A stretch of 64,000 nucleotides of DNA from Streptomyces sp. CT34 (GTDB lineage: Bacteria > Actinomycetota > Actinomycetes > Streptomycetales > Streptomycetaceae): NCBI RefSeq assembly GCF_000805335.1, contig NZ_KN708638.1:423602-487601 (forward strand). The letters run 5' to 3'. Under the pieces are notes generated by a model. It did no database searches and had not been told where the DNA came from. It saw only the letters and a program-made list of their open reading frames with translations. The translations under genes and the position numbers were made by a program. Within the stretch, counting starts at the first letter, position 1. Every line of letters begins with the position of its first letter. This document shows, piece after piece, positions 1-7,857 of the stretch.

Positions 1-597
1 CCAACGCCATACGCCCACCGTCAAGAGCGCGCCGATGAGGGCGAGGACGGCGAAGACGTAGCGCCAGGACACCGCCAGCAGCAGGGCGCCGCCGGCCAAC
101 GGCGCCAGCACCAGGGCCGTGGCGGTGTTCGCTCCCAGGCGGGAGAAGACCGTAGGAAGGTCACGGTCGTCGAAGAGATCGGCGACGACAGCACGGGAGA
201 CGACGATCCCAACCGCTGCCGCAATACCTGGCCCGACGCGTGCGGTGTCGAGGACCTCCACCGTTGGCGCCAGCGCACACACGGTGGAGAAGGCGGTGAA
301 CACCACGGCCCCGCCGAGGAGAACAGGTCGGCGGCCGACCGCATCGCTGATCGGGCCCCGGGCGAGTTACCCGGTGATGATTCCCACCAGGAAGCCGGTC
401 AACGACATTTGGACGCCGAAGGCATCGGTCGCCAAGGAGCGGGCGAGGTCCGGCAGGGCGGGGACGTACATATCTGTGGCCGGCGGGCTTACGCCGCTCA
501 GCCCGGCCAGAACCATTAACAGCGGGAAGGATTTCGGCAGTTCAAGGGGCGGACGCGGAAGACCTGCAGCCGCCCTGCCGGTCGAACGGGGCGTCAT
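1..597 (-). pseudogene. Bcr/CflA-type MFS drug exporter, broken by a nonsense codon and cut by the window edge
   Basis: The N-terminal half of a 12-helix drug:proton antiporter of the Bcr/CflA family. The first 76 residues carry the family's TDMYVPALPDLARSL stretch in helix 1. A TAA at 367-369 interrupts the frame exactly where relatives have Gln in the GQL..GPxSDxxGRRPVLL loop; translation continues in the same frame to position 1 (LARGPISDAVGRRPVLL, then membrane helices) with no other defect. A CAA to TAA change is the simplest cause. The ATG at 597 lies inside the end of the upstream MarR gene and has a GGGGGG-rich ribosome site. The MarR-exporter pair is a classic drug-resistance arrangement. 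A sequencing error is the main alternative. Confidence 0.75.
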
Positions 598-1117
598 ATT
601 GGCGGCGCCGCCCCCCTTTCTGCGTGACTGTCTGCGCCGGTCCACGGCGCCCCTCGACGGCCGCCTCGGCCTGGGCCACCTGCTCCAGAAGCCCGGCCGC
701 GATCCGCAGCACGCCGCGCTCGGCCGGTGACAGCGTCCGGCCCAGCGCCGCCGCCAGCCAGGCATTGCCGTCACGGACGTGCTCCCGCAGAGCCTCCCGG
801 CCCGCTTCGGTGAGCTCGATGTTCTGGCGACGGGCATCCACCTCGCTACGCGACCGGCGGATGCGGGCCTCTTCCTCCAACTCGTTGAGCACCCGGGTCA
901 GTGACTGGGTCTGCAACCCTTCGATGGCGGCCAGTTTCGACGGGCTCAGTGCGCCGCGGTGTCGGAGGTTGGCGAGCACGGATGCGGCCAGTCGCGTCAG
1001 GGATCTCCCGTCCCCCGGCTGCTCGGCGCGCAACCGGGAAGCCAGGCCCGACATGCCCCACCGCAACGCCTCGGCCAGGGCGAGATCATTCGATGCCTCT
1101 TCCGGCACATCAACCAT
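542..1117 (-). CDS. MarR family transcriptional regulator
   Basis: A 191-residue winged-helix regulator. The core LSPSKLAAIEGLQTQSLTRVL is the DNA-recognition region, followed by the wing (RRSRSEVDARRQNIELTEAG) and a C-terminal dimerisation helix (RTLSPAERGVLRIAAGLLEQ). It overlaps the start of the broken MFS exporter by 56 nt, so it presumably controlled that exporter in response to a ligand. The start is uncertain: ATG 1117 is chosen, but the ribosome site is weak and GTG 1108 is possible. The upstream 60 bases are AT-rich for this genome and include CAAG-N6-CTTG at 1178-1191, a possible operator. The C-terminal 20 residues in the overlap are low-complexity. Confidence 0.85.
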   Translation of the reverse strand: MVDVPEEASNDLALAEALRWGMSGLASRLRAEQPGDGRSLTRLAASVLANLRHRGALSPSKLAAIEGLQTQSLTRVLNELEEEARIRRSRSEVDARRQNIELTEAGREALREHVRDGNAWLAAALGRTLSPAERGVLRIAAGLLEQVAQAEAAVEGRRGPAQTVTQKGGRRRQYDAPFDRQGGCRSSASAP

Positions 1118-1811
1118 GCATACCAAGCTAATGCTTTGCAGATTGCCCACTCAAGCAACACAAAGATCCAAATTCGACAAGCTTCATCTTGCTATCTGCG
1201 AGGCGAGTCGAGAGGTGTCGTGTCCCACGGCCCCAGGCATCCTCGTGGCGTCGGCCGCCACCCTGGGAAACCGAGCCCTGGGCGACAAGGCCACTACCAG
1301 TGGTCTGGCAGCACAGTTGCCTACACCGGGGGCGGATACCCGATCCTCGAGGATTTCCGGTGCACTCGGTGCAGGTACCCCTCGCTGACTCCGCCCGACA
1401 CCGCCCACCCCTCGGGCTCTCGTCCGTGGCCTCCTTCCTCTGCTTCCACTTCGCGTTTGAGGCCACCGGCCAGGGTTCACGCGCCTTCCCCGCGGCAGCT
1501 GCTACCTCCCTCAGCGCCTGGCCGAACTCGTTCCCACCATCCACCACGCGCGAGGGTTGGCAGTAGAAGAGGACCACCACCGCGTCTCGGTGACATGGCG
1601 CCACCTGTACGGACGCGAGCAGACCCGCCACTGCGCAGCTGCCGTCCTGGCCGTGCCGCCGCCCGGTGCCACGGCTCTGTGCTACAGCTCCCGGCAGCCC
1701 AATGTGCCAAGCACGCCCCACAGAACGCCCCCTTCTGTGGTGCGCGCAGCGTCCCCGCCATCCGGCAAGCCAGGGAGGGGCCCGGACAGGGAGGGCACGC
1801 CGCTACCGTTC
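1118..1811. other. No gene recognised
   Basis: About 700 bases between the MarR gene and a decayed GNAT gene. The first 80 bases look like a promoter region. Several frames stay open on both strands, but their translations are low-complexity Pro/Arg/Ser text without any family resemblance. Confidence 0.5.
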
Positions 1812-2077
1812 TCACTTCCCCCAGCCCCGAGTCAACGCCGACGCGCTGAAGGAGTGCTCCAGCCACTGCCTGCCTTCGGCGGGCCGGAGCGCGACGCACC
1901 CTGCGAGTTCGCGGTCGATCATGCTGATCGACGTGACTCCGTGACGAAGGATTCCCGCAGCAGCTACCGCAGCCGGTGCTCGTCCTAGCGCCCAAGGCGT
2001 TCCAAATCCGCCGGCATCACCGTCGCCCGCAACTCCGCGACCATCTCGATGTCCGCCTCCGTCGAAGCCCGCAGCAT
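1812..2077 (-). pseudogene. Decayed GNAT acetyltransferase
   Basis: Remains of a short GNAT N-acetyltransferase. From ATG 2077 the frame reads MLRASTEADIEMVAELRAT and then DLERLGR, the usual opening of this family. It meets TAG at 1985-1987, where relatives have Tyr before DEHR, continues DEHRLR, and meets a second TAG at 1964-1966. After a frameshift the neighbouring frame gives ELAGCVALRPAEGRQWLEH, the family's central beta-strand block, and ends at a TGA at 1812. The acetyl-CoA loop (Q/RxxGxG/A) is not recognisable. Two nonsense codons plus a frameshift make a functional product impossible. Confidence 0.65.
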
Positions 2078-2380
2078 ACAGCCCGCAGGACGCTGCGACA
2101 TGGGCCGTGCAGGCACCGCTCTCTCCGATCTCGGACCGCTCCCCATCCCCCGGCATTCAGGCCGGAGCATCTCAACCTGCCTGCCCTGACAGGCACATGG
2201 GCATCTCAATGGGTTCACGAAAGCTCGTGGCACGCTCACTTCGGAAAGGTCGCAGCATTCGCCGAGGTTGGATTGATCCGGCGCGTCGCCTAATTCTTTC
2301 GTCATATTTCGTATTACCCTTCCGTAAATGTACGAAGTTGGTACATCAAGGATCAGATCGCTCACACTTCCGGAGAAGAA

Positions 2381-2803
2381 ATGCACAAGCTTCACAAGGC
2401 TGCCGTCCTGGCCGCCGCGCTCTGCGGCATCTCTGCCCTCGGCGCCGGCACCGCCCACGCGGGCGGCCATGGCGGCAACAGCTTCGAGGTCAGTCAGCAC
2501 AGCGCCTGCCGCTCCCACGACCTGAATGTCGACGTGCTCGGCGAGGTCGGGATTGTCAACGGCTTGCTCGGCAACGCGCTCGGCGGCGAGGGCTCGGCGG
2601 GTGGACAGGCCAGCTCGCTCGGGTCCCAAATCGGCTGCGACAACACGGCCGGCGCCCACATGGGCGACGACGACGATCACGGCCACGGCGGTGGCGGTGG
2701 CGGCGGTGGCGGCGGTGGCGGCGAAAGCCACGGCGGTGGCGGCGGCCACGGCGGCGGTGAAGGCGGCGGTGGCGAAGGCGGCGGCCACGGCGGCGGCGAG
2801 TAA
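2381..2803 (+). CDS. Small secreted Gly/His-rich protein
   Basis: A 140-residue exported protein of unrecognised family. Residues 1-27 form a signal peptide (MHKLHKAAVLAAALCGISAL, cleavage after AHA). The mature part has a Cys pair (CRSHDLNVDVLGEVGIVNG ... IGC) resembling small secreted Streptomyces proteins with one disulphide. From about residue 95 it becomes a Gly-rich tail with repeated GGGH, GGGE and DDDDH units, which could bind metal ions (inference). Start: ATG 2381 with GGAGAAG eight bases upstream. It stands alone and is followed by a strong terminator, so it is monocistronic. The tail is encoded by near-perfect GGCGGT repeats prone to slippage. Confidence 0.8.
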   Translation: MHKLHKAAVLAAALCGISALGAGTAHAGGHGGNSFEVSQHSACRSHDLNVDVLGEVGIVNGLLGNALGGEGSAGGQASSLGSQIGCDNTAGAHMGDDDDHGHGGGGGGGGGGGGESHGGGGGHGGGEGGGGEGGGHGGGE

Positions 2804-2819
2804 GGGAATCAGGTAAGGA

Positions 2820-2866
2820 GAGGGGCCCCGGCGTCCGACCCCATCATCCTGGCGCCGGGGCCCCTC
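2820..2866 (+). terminator. Rho-independent-type hairpin
   Basis: A perfect 14-bp stem (GAGGGGCCCCGGCG with its complement) around a 19-nt loop, 17 bases after the stop of the Gly/His-rich gene. There is no T-run, as is usual in Streptomyces. Confidence 0.8.
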
Positions 2867-3464
2867 CACATCCGCACTCCGCGGGCTTGCGGAACCCTCC
2901 CAACACCCGTGCGAACGTGGCTACATCCATGACCCCGTTCCCATCACGGACTCTCCGCCGGGATGCCTTCAGCGGGGCGACGCCGTATGGGTAACCCCCG
3001 TTCACGACATCCCTGTTGGCCGGCCGCACGTAGTCGGCCGGGCAGCTGGAGCGTTCGACCTTGCATTCGTGACGAACGGACGGCCAGGCCGAATCCGATG
3101 CGCCGGTCAGGCTTGGGGGCGGTGTCCGTCTCTCCGCGGCGGCCTTGACTGACAAACGTCTTCGGGCGGGCGCGCGTCGGGGTCGGTGTAGAACAGGTGG
3201 AATGCGGGCCATTGCGCCCGCTCTCCTTGGGGAAGTACTTCACATGAGATAGCAGAGGGGACCGGCGCGCAGGCCGGGCCTCTCGCTATCCCATGCGCTG
3301 GGCGCCGTAGCGGGCGAGCCCCGGCCGGCCCTGTTTTCGTCCGAAGAGTGAAGTGACGAAGCGGTGTCCATTGCCCCAGACGGGGCCGCCCCTTCGAGTG
3401 ATTGGTGTTTCTCCAGTCATCCGACGGAGATTGTCTTGGTGGCACTAATCAACAGGAGGAAATC
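2867..3464. other. No gene assigned; possible gene remnant
   Basis: Nearly 600 bases without a convincing gene. On the minus strand, around 2860-3070, one frame reads CPADYVRPANRDVVNGGYP and GVMDVATFARVLGGF, which looks more protein-like than its surroundings and might be the end of a lost gene. No family was recognised. The last 60 bases lead into the next gene. Confidence 0.3.
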
Positions 3465-3710
3465 ATGCGCGCACCTACTGTCATCGCCGTGGTGGGCTTG
3501 ACCGTCACCGCTCTTTTTTCCGCTGCCGGGGCCGCTGTTGCAAATAGCCACGACGCCCCTTCCGCTGGAAATGGCGTTCACCGCCCGGGAGTTGATCCCG
3601 GGAACCACGCTCAGGATCCATGGGAAGCCCCAGATAGTTCCGCCGGAAACGCGGGGACCGCCAACGACGGGCTGAACCAGACCTTCGGCGAGAACGGCTC
3701 CAGCGGCTGA
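3465..3710 (+). CDS. Small secreted protein
   Basis: An 81-residue protein with a clear signal peptide (MRAPTVIAVVGLTVTALFSA, cleavage near AVA-NS at about residue 27). The mature part of about 54 residues is hydrophilic, with Asn, Gly, Asp and Pro and no Cys (HDAPSAGNGVHRPGVDPGN). The start at ATG 3465 is fixed by AGGAGGA at 3454-3460. The family was not recognised. It is monocistronic, flanked by a long upstream gap and a terminator. Confidence 0.8.
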   Translation: MRAPTVIAVVGLTVTALFSAAGAAVANSHDAPSAGNGVHRPGVDPGNHAQDPWEAPDSSAGNAGTANDGLNQTFGENGSSG

Positions 3711-3728
3711 CATGCCGTAACACCCGTG

Positions 3729-3771
3729 AGGCCCTGCCTCTCCACTGGTCCAGTGGGAAGGGGCAGGGCCT
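3729..3771 (+). terminator. Hairpin terminator
   Basis: AGGCCCTGCC pairs with GGCAGGGCCT, and an inner CCACTGG/CCAGTGG hairpin extends the stem. It lies 18 bases past the stop of the 81-residue secreted protein. Confidence 0.75.
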
Positions 3772-4081
3772 ATGCCTCGCACCGCCAGGGGCCGGTCTCC
3801 GCTTCCCTACCGGAAGCCACCGGCCCTCTGAATACTCCTCCTTACTCCGCTTCCGCCTCCCAGCCGAACACCGCCCGCGGGCGAAGCACGGTGCGCGACA
3901 CCCTGCACGCTCTCAGCACCGCTTCATGACCGTGATGACTGCCGGGCAGATCGGCTGTTGACGAACTCTTCCCCGCTGATCTCCGTCTCGGCGTCGCGGT
4001 CAGTAGACATGGCGGGCCGGAAAGCGGGCTGAGGGAGCCCAATTCGTACGAAAACATTATTGTGCGAGAGCCGGGGTTGCC

Positions 4082-5461
4082 ATGCCGAGGAAATCTACGT
4101 TCTCGTCTGCCGGCTGCTCGCGCCGGCCTGCGAATGTCCCGCTTCCCACGCCGGCCAAGCCGCCCGGGCCGCGGCTTCCCCCCATGGTGCAGACCCTGCT
4201 CTTCGCGCGGTACCGGGATCGCTGGTTTCCTCGACTGCGACGTAGGTATGGCGAGGTGTTCTGGCTCGACCTGGCGGCGCCGATCCGGCACAACGTCGTG
4301 GTCCTGGCCCGGCAAGAAGAAATCAACGAGGTCTTCGGCGGGCCGGTCGACGTACTGCACGCGGGTGCAGGCAACACGGTCCTCAGACCCATCATGGGCG
4401 ATCACTCGGTGCTGCTCACCGACGAGGACGAACACCGCAGGCTGCGACGGCTGCTGCTCCCCGCCTTCAGCAGTCCGGCCTTGCGCACGTACGAGGACAT
4501 GATGAGGTCGGTGGCTGTGGCGGAGATCGATCGATGGCCGGTGGGAGAGGTGTTCTGTGCTCACCACCGCATCAGGGAACTCACGCTGGAAGTCATCGGT
4601 CGGCTGATTCTCGGGGTGACCGCACAGGCACAACTGACCGCGTTGCGGCCGCTGATGCGTAGGCTCACCGACATCAACCAGATGACCCTGCTCGGACTGT
4701 GCCACGCAAAACTGCGCCGGCTGCGTCCCTGGCGCCAGTACCTTTCCGTCCGGCAAAGGCTGGACGAGTTGATCGACGCCCAGGTGGCCCACCGACGGAT
4801 GGCGGCAGACAACCGGATCGATGTGCTGTCCCATCTGCTGCAGGCGGGACACCGGGCGGACGGTGGTGGCTTGAGCGACGCGGAGCTGCGCGACCAACTC
4901 GTCACGCTGCTCCTCGCCGGGCACGAGACCACCGCGACCGGGTTGGCCTGGGCGCTGCACGAACTCAGCCGCAGCCCCGAGCACCTGCGCAGGGCACAAC
5001 GGGCAGCCGATGAAGGCGACGATGCCCACCTCACCGCGGTCTTCCAGGAGACACTGCGCCGCAAGCCGGTGATCTATCAGGTGGCCAGGTGCCTCACCGA
5101 GCCGTTCACCATCGCAGGCTACCGGCTGCCTGCGGGCACAACGGTCATGCCGGCCATCGGCCTGGTCCATCTAGATCCCACGCACCACGAGCAACCGGAG
5201 GCGTTCTGCCCGGAACGGTTCCTGGACGGCCAGCCTAGGTCACTTGCCTGGATCCCCTTCGGGGGAGGAGTACGCCGATGCCCGGGTGCCGGCTTCGCCT
5301 TGCTGGAGGCGACCATCGTGCTGCGGGAGGTACTCACCCGCTACGACCTGCGCCCCGATCGCTCCCGCCCGGAGACCGCATGCCCCCGCCAGGTCACCCA
5401 CGGTCCGGCGCGAGGGGCGCGTCTTGTGGTCGCCCCTCGCGGGAATGGTGCCATGGCGTGA
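4082..5461 (+). CDS. Cytochrome P450
   Basis: A 459-residue heme-thiolate monooxygenase, full length for the family. I-helix oxygen-activation motif AGHETT (residues 279-284), K-helix ExxR as ETLR (323-326), PERF block (377-380) and heme loop FGGGVRRCPGAGFA with Cys400 as axial ligand. The FGGGxRxCxGxxFA form and proline-rich N-terminus (PPGPRLPP) resemble the class E-like bacterial P450s (CYP110/CYP197 style) more than classical small Streptomyces P450s; they often hydroxylate fatty acyl or terpenoid substrates, but the substrate cannot be read here. It stands alone: no ferredoxin or reductase is adjacent. About 300 bases upstream (3772-4081) hold no gene. Start ATG 4082 has a poor ribosome site, so a different start is possible. 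Confidence 0.9.
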   Translation: MPRKSTFSSAGCSRRPANVPLPTPAKPPGPRLPPMVQTLLFARYRDRWFPRLRRRYGEVFWLDLAAPIRHNVVVLARQEEINEVFGGPVDVLHAGAGNTVLRPIMGDHSVLLTDEDEHRRLRRLLLPAFSSPALRTYEDMMRSVAVAEIDRWPVGEVFCAHHRIRELTLEVIGRLILGVTAQAQLTALRPLMRRLTDINQMTLLGLCHAKLRRLRPWRQYLSVRQRLDELIDAQVAHRRMAADNRIDVLSHLLQAGHRADGGGLSDAELRDQLVTLLLAGHETTATGLAWALHELSRSPEHLRRAQRAADEGDDAHLTAVFQETLRRKPVIYQVARCLTEPFTIAGYRLPAGTTVMPAIGLVHLDPTHHEQPEAFCPERFLDGQPRSLAWIPFGGGVRRCPGAGFALLEATIVLREVLTRYDLRPDRSRPETACPRQVTHGPARGARLVVAPRGNGAMA

Positions 5462-5925
5462 CAGCCGAATAGCCACAGGGCGCGGCTCCGTCTGCTCGAC
5501 TCCCCGCCGCCGTCCAGCGGCTCACCGGCCGGGCCTTGCTGCCGTTGAATTGTTCGCAGCGTGCACTCCGAGTGCTCGACCAGCCTGTCGTTCCCGAGCT
5601 GCTGAGCCGTCCTGCCGAGCGGCGTCCGGGCCGCTGTCCTGATCCCGGCTGAACGACTGTCGCCGGCACAGGATTCGACGGCGCGTCGCTGCACCCGGCC
5701 CCCGGCTCTGCTGCGCACTGTCTTCGGGGCCGTCGCGGACCGGGTGGCCGCCAGGTATCCGCTGTCGCGGTACGGCTCGGCGCCACTGGCGTGGGCCACC
5801 GTCGTCACCGACGCGTCGTGGGCGTGCCGGACGGCGACCGAAGGCTGCCGCCCACGCGGCGGGGCCGGCGGGGTGGGCGGGGAGCTCCCGGACGGAGCCC
5901 GGTCCCGCCCTGGTGTCCGTCGTCG
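5462..5925. other. No gene recognised
   Basis: About 460 bases between the ends of the convergent P450 gene and the 11-gene operon. Open frames on both strands give no recognisable protein. Confidence 0.5.
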
Positions 5926-7335
5926 TCATGTCGCATTGACGAGATGCTCGGCTTCCTTCTGTCGGCCGTACCCGGAGTGCGGCGTGACCGTGTGCCCGTC
6001 ACCGTCGTAGACGAACAGCCGGGCATGGTCGAACTGGGCGGTGAGCGAGCGTGCCCAGCTCAGCGGCGTTGCGGGGTCGTGGGTGCCATTGGCGACGAGT
6101 ACGGGAGGGGAGCCGTGGACGTATTGGGGAGCCGGTGGATTGGCGGCGGGAACAGGCCAGTTGAGACAGGTCGTGGCCCAGGTCCACATCTCTGAGTAGC
6201 GCCAGGTCAGAGGGGCCAGGATGCGCAGCCGGTCTGCCTTGGCGCGTAGGTCGGGCAGGCTCTTCACTTCGGACGGGAAGTCGTGGCATCCGACGGTGAT
6301 GTTGGCGGCCTCTTCCGGATCACCGCTGAGCACGACATCCGTCAGGGGTCCGATGTCCGGCCGGGCGGCGGTGGCCTTGGCGAGGAGCCGGGCCAGCTCC
6401 GGCCACTCCGCGCGCCGGTAGAGGCGTAGGTACATGGCCTTCGTGATGACCGCTCCGTCCACCTTCTGGCCATCAGGACCGATGAAGGCCCCCCGGTCGG
6501 CGCGGGCGGCCAGCGCGGCGAAGTCCGCCGCCACGTCGCGGCCGCGCAGCGCGCAGGAGGGCCGGTGGGCGCACCATGCGGCGAAACGGTGGAAGGCGTC
6601 CTCGGTGGCCGCGGCCTCGTCCTGGGCCGCCTGCCATGTCGATCTGGTGTGGTCGACGGCCCCGTCGAGCACGGCTGCGCGGACCTGGCGTGGGTGGAGG
6701 GCGATGTAGGCGGAGAACAACTCCGTACCGTAGGAGCCTCCGAGGAGCGAGACGGTCTTCTCTCCCAGGGCGATGCGTATCGCTTCGATGTCCCGTGCCG
6801 CGCTCACGGTGTCCACGTGGTGGATCAGCGGTCCGGTGCGCCGGGCGCATTCGGTGCCGGCCCGGCGGTTCGCGTCGAGGAGTTGTCGGTAGCCGCTTTC
6901 CTTGGTGGGAAAGGAGCTGACCGAGGCACTCCTGAGGGGAACGGGGCACCGGATGGGGGTGCTGCTGCCCACCCCGCGCGGGTCGAAGCCGATCACGTCG
7001 AAACGCTCGTGGAGGATGTCGAACTCCGGTCCAGGGCCTGCTCCTTCGGTGGCGACGTCCTGGACGCCGGATCCTCCGGGTCCGCCGGGATTGGTCAGGA
7101 GTACGCCTATCCGCTTCGCCGGGTCGGTGGCCGGGAGCCGGTCGACCGCGAGGTCGATCTTCTGCCCTGTCGGCCGGGACCAGTCGAGCGGGACGGTCAC
7201 GGTGGCACACTCCAGGCGGGCGGGCGTGCTGTCGGTGTGGCAGTCGTGCCAGGCGAGGGGGGAACGAGGTGGTGGTGTGTCCGCGGGTATGACGGTTCCC
7301 GCCAGAACGAGGACAACCGCAAGCAGGGTGCGCAA
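5926..7335 (-). CDS. Secreted S33-family (tripeptidyl aminopeptidase-like) alpha/beta hydrolase
   Basis: A 469-residue exported hydrolase of the Streptomyces Tap family, which removes short N-terminal peptides or amino acids. Signal peptide at residues 1-18 (RTLLAVVLVLAGTVIPA), oxyanion segment TNPGGPGGSG (81-90), nucleophile elbow GGSYGTE (Ser201), FDPRGVGSS, then the Asp loop NGTHDPATP and the His loop DGDGHT near the C-terminus, and a TAP-like C-terminal domain. Start: TTG 7335 with AGGAGAG six bases upstream; upstream in-frame codons belong to the GNAT gene, whose TAG at 7349-7347 overlaps this ribosome site. It is the last gene of the 11-gene operon, so it may process an exported product of that operon (inference). 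Confidence 0.9.
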   Translation of the reverse strand: MRTLLAVVLVLAGTVIPADTPPPRSPLAWHDCHTDSTPARLECATVTVPLDWSRPTGQKIDLAVDRLPATDPAKRIGVLLTNPGGPGGSGVQDVATEGAGPGPEFDILHERFDVIGFDPRGVGSSTPIRCPVPLRSASVSSFPTKESGYRQLLDANRRAGTECARRTGPLIHHVDTVSAARDIEAIRIALGEKTVSLLGGSYGTELFSAYIALHPRQVRAAVLDGAVDHTRSTWQAAQDEAAATEDAFHRFAAWCAHRPSCALRGRDVAADFAALAARADRGAFIGPDGQKVDGAVITKAMYLRLYRRAEWPELARLLAKATAARPDIGPLTDVVLSGDPEEAANITVGCHDFPSEVKSLPDLRAKADRLRILAPLTWRYSEMWTWATTCLNWPVPAANPPAPQYVHGSPPVLVANGTHDPATPLSWARSLTAQFDHARLFVYDGDGHTVTPHSGYGRQKEAEHLVNAT

Positions 7336-7346
7336 CCGGGACTCTC

Positions 7347-7847
7347 CTATGCGGTGGGCGCGGTGAGTGTGCGGCGCATGGCAATGCGGGGAGCGACCCC
7401 GACCCCGGCCTCGTCTTCTTCTTGCCAGACGTGGTGCAGGTCCGGACCCCATTCCGCGGCGTCAAGGTCGATGAAGCCGCGCGCTCGGTACCAGGGGGCG
7501 TTGAAGGGGATGTCGCGGAACGTCGTCAGCGTGATGGCCGGAGCGCCTTGGTCCTGTCCGTGGCGGACGACCGCGTCCAGCAGCAGGCTGCCGAGCCCCC
7601 GCCGTCCGTGCTCGGGGCGAACCGAGAGCTGCGCGAGATGGAGATTGCCGTCGACGGTCTCAGTCGTGGCGAACCCGACGGCGGGCTCTCCGATGACGAA
7701 GACGTGCTCGGCCTGCAGGACGGTGGCAGCCGGGTCGTCTGGCGGCAGGTCCAGGTCGTATGCGGCGAACATGGTGTCGGCGGCAACGCTGACCCTGACG
7801 AGGGTGTCCAGATCCGAGGGGCGGAACGGACGGACGGTTTCGGGCAC
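7347..7847 (-). CDS. GNAT family N-acetyltransferase
   Basis: A 166-residue GNAT acetyltransferase. The acetyl-CoA site is visible as LSVRPEHGRRGLGSLLLDAV (residues about 74-93), followed by NAPWYRARGF, the C-terminal strand-helix block. It is related to the PhnO/YhbS-like small-molecule acetyltransferases. Start: GTG 7847 with AAGGAG six bases upstream. It sits between the exporter (10 bases upstream) and the secreted hydrolase (11 bases downstream). A role in self-protection by acetylating the operon's product is plausible but inferred only from position. Confidence 0.88.
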   Translation of the reverse strand: MPETVRPFRPSDLDTLVRVSVAADTMFAAYDLDLPPDDPAATVLQAEHVFVIGEPAVGFATTETVDGNLHLAQLSVRPEHGRRGLGSLLLDAVVRHGQDQGAPAITLTTFRDIPFNAPWYRARGFIDLDAAEWGPDLHHVWQEEDEAGVGVAPRIAMRRTLTAPTA

Positions 7848-7857
7848 GGAGGCTCCT

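Noticed and set aside
2381-2803. Chaplin or rodlin identity for the Gly/His-rich secreted protein
   Set aside because: It lacks the chaplin GNxxGV core and the rodlin sequence pattern; only the signal peptide and Cys pair are shared in general form.
3842-5170. Minus-strand frame of 442 codons across the first P450
   Set aside because: The plus strand carries complete P450 motifs; the minus frame is its shadow.
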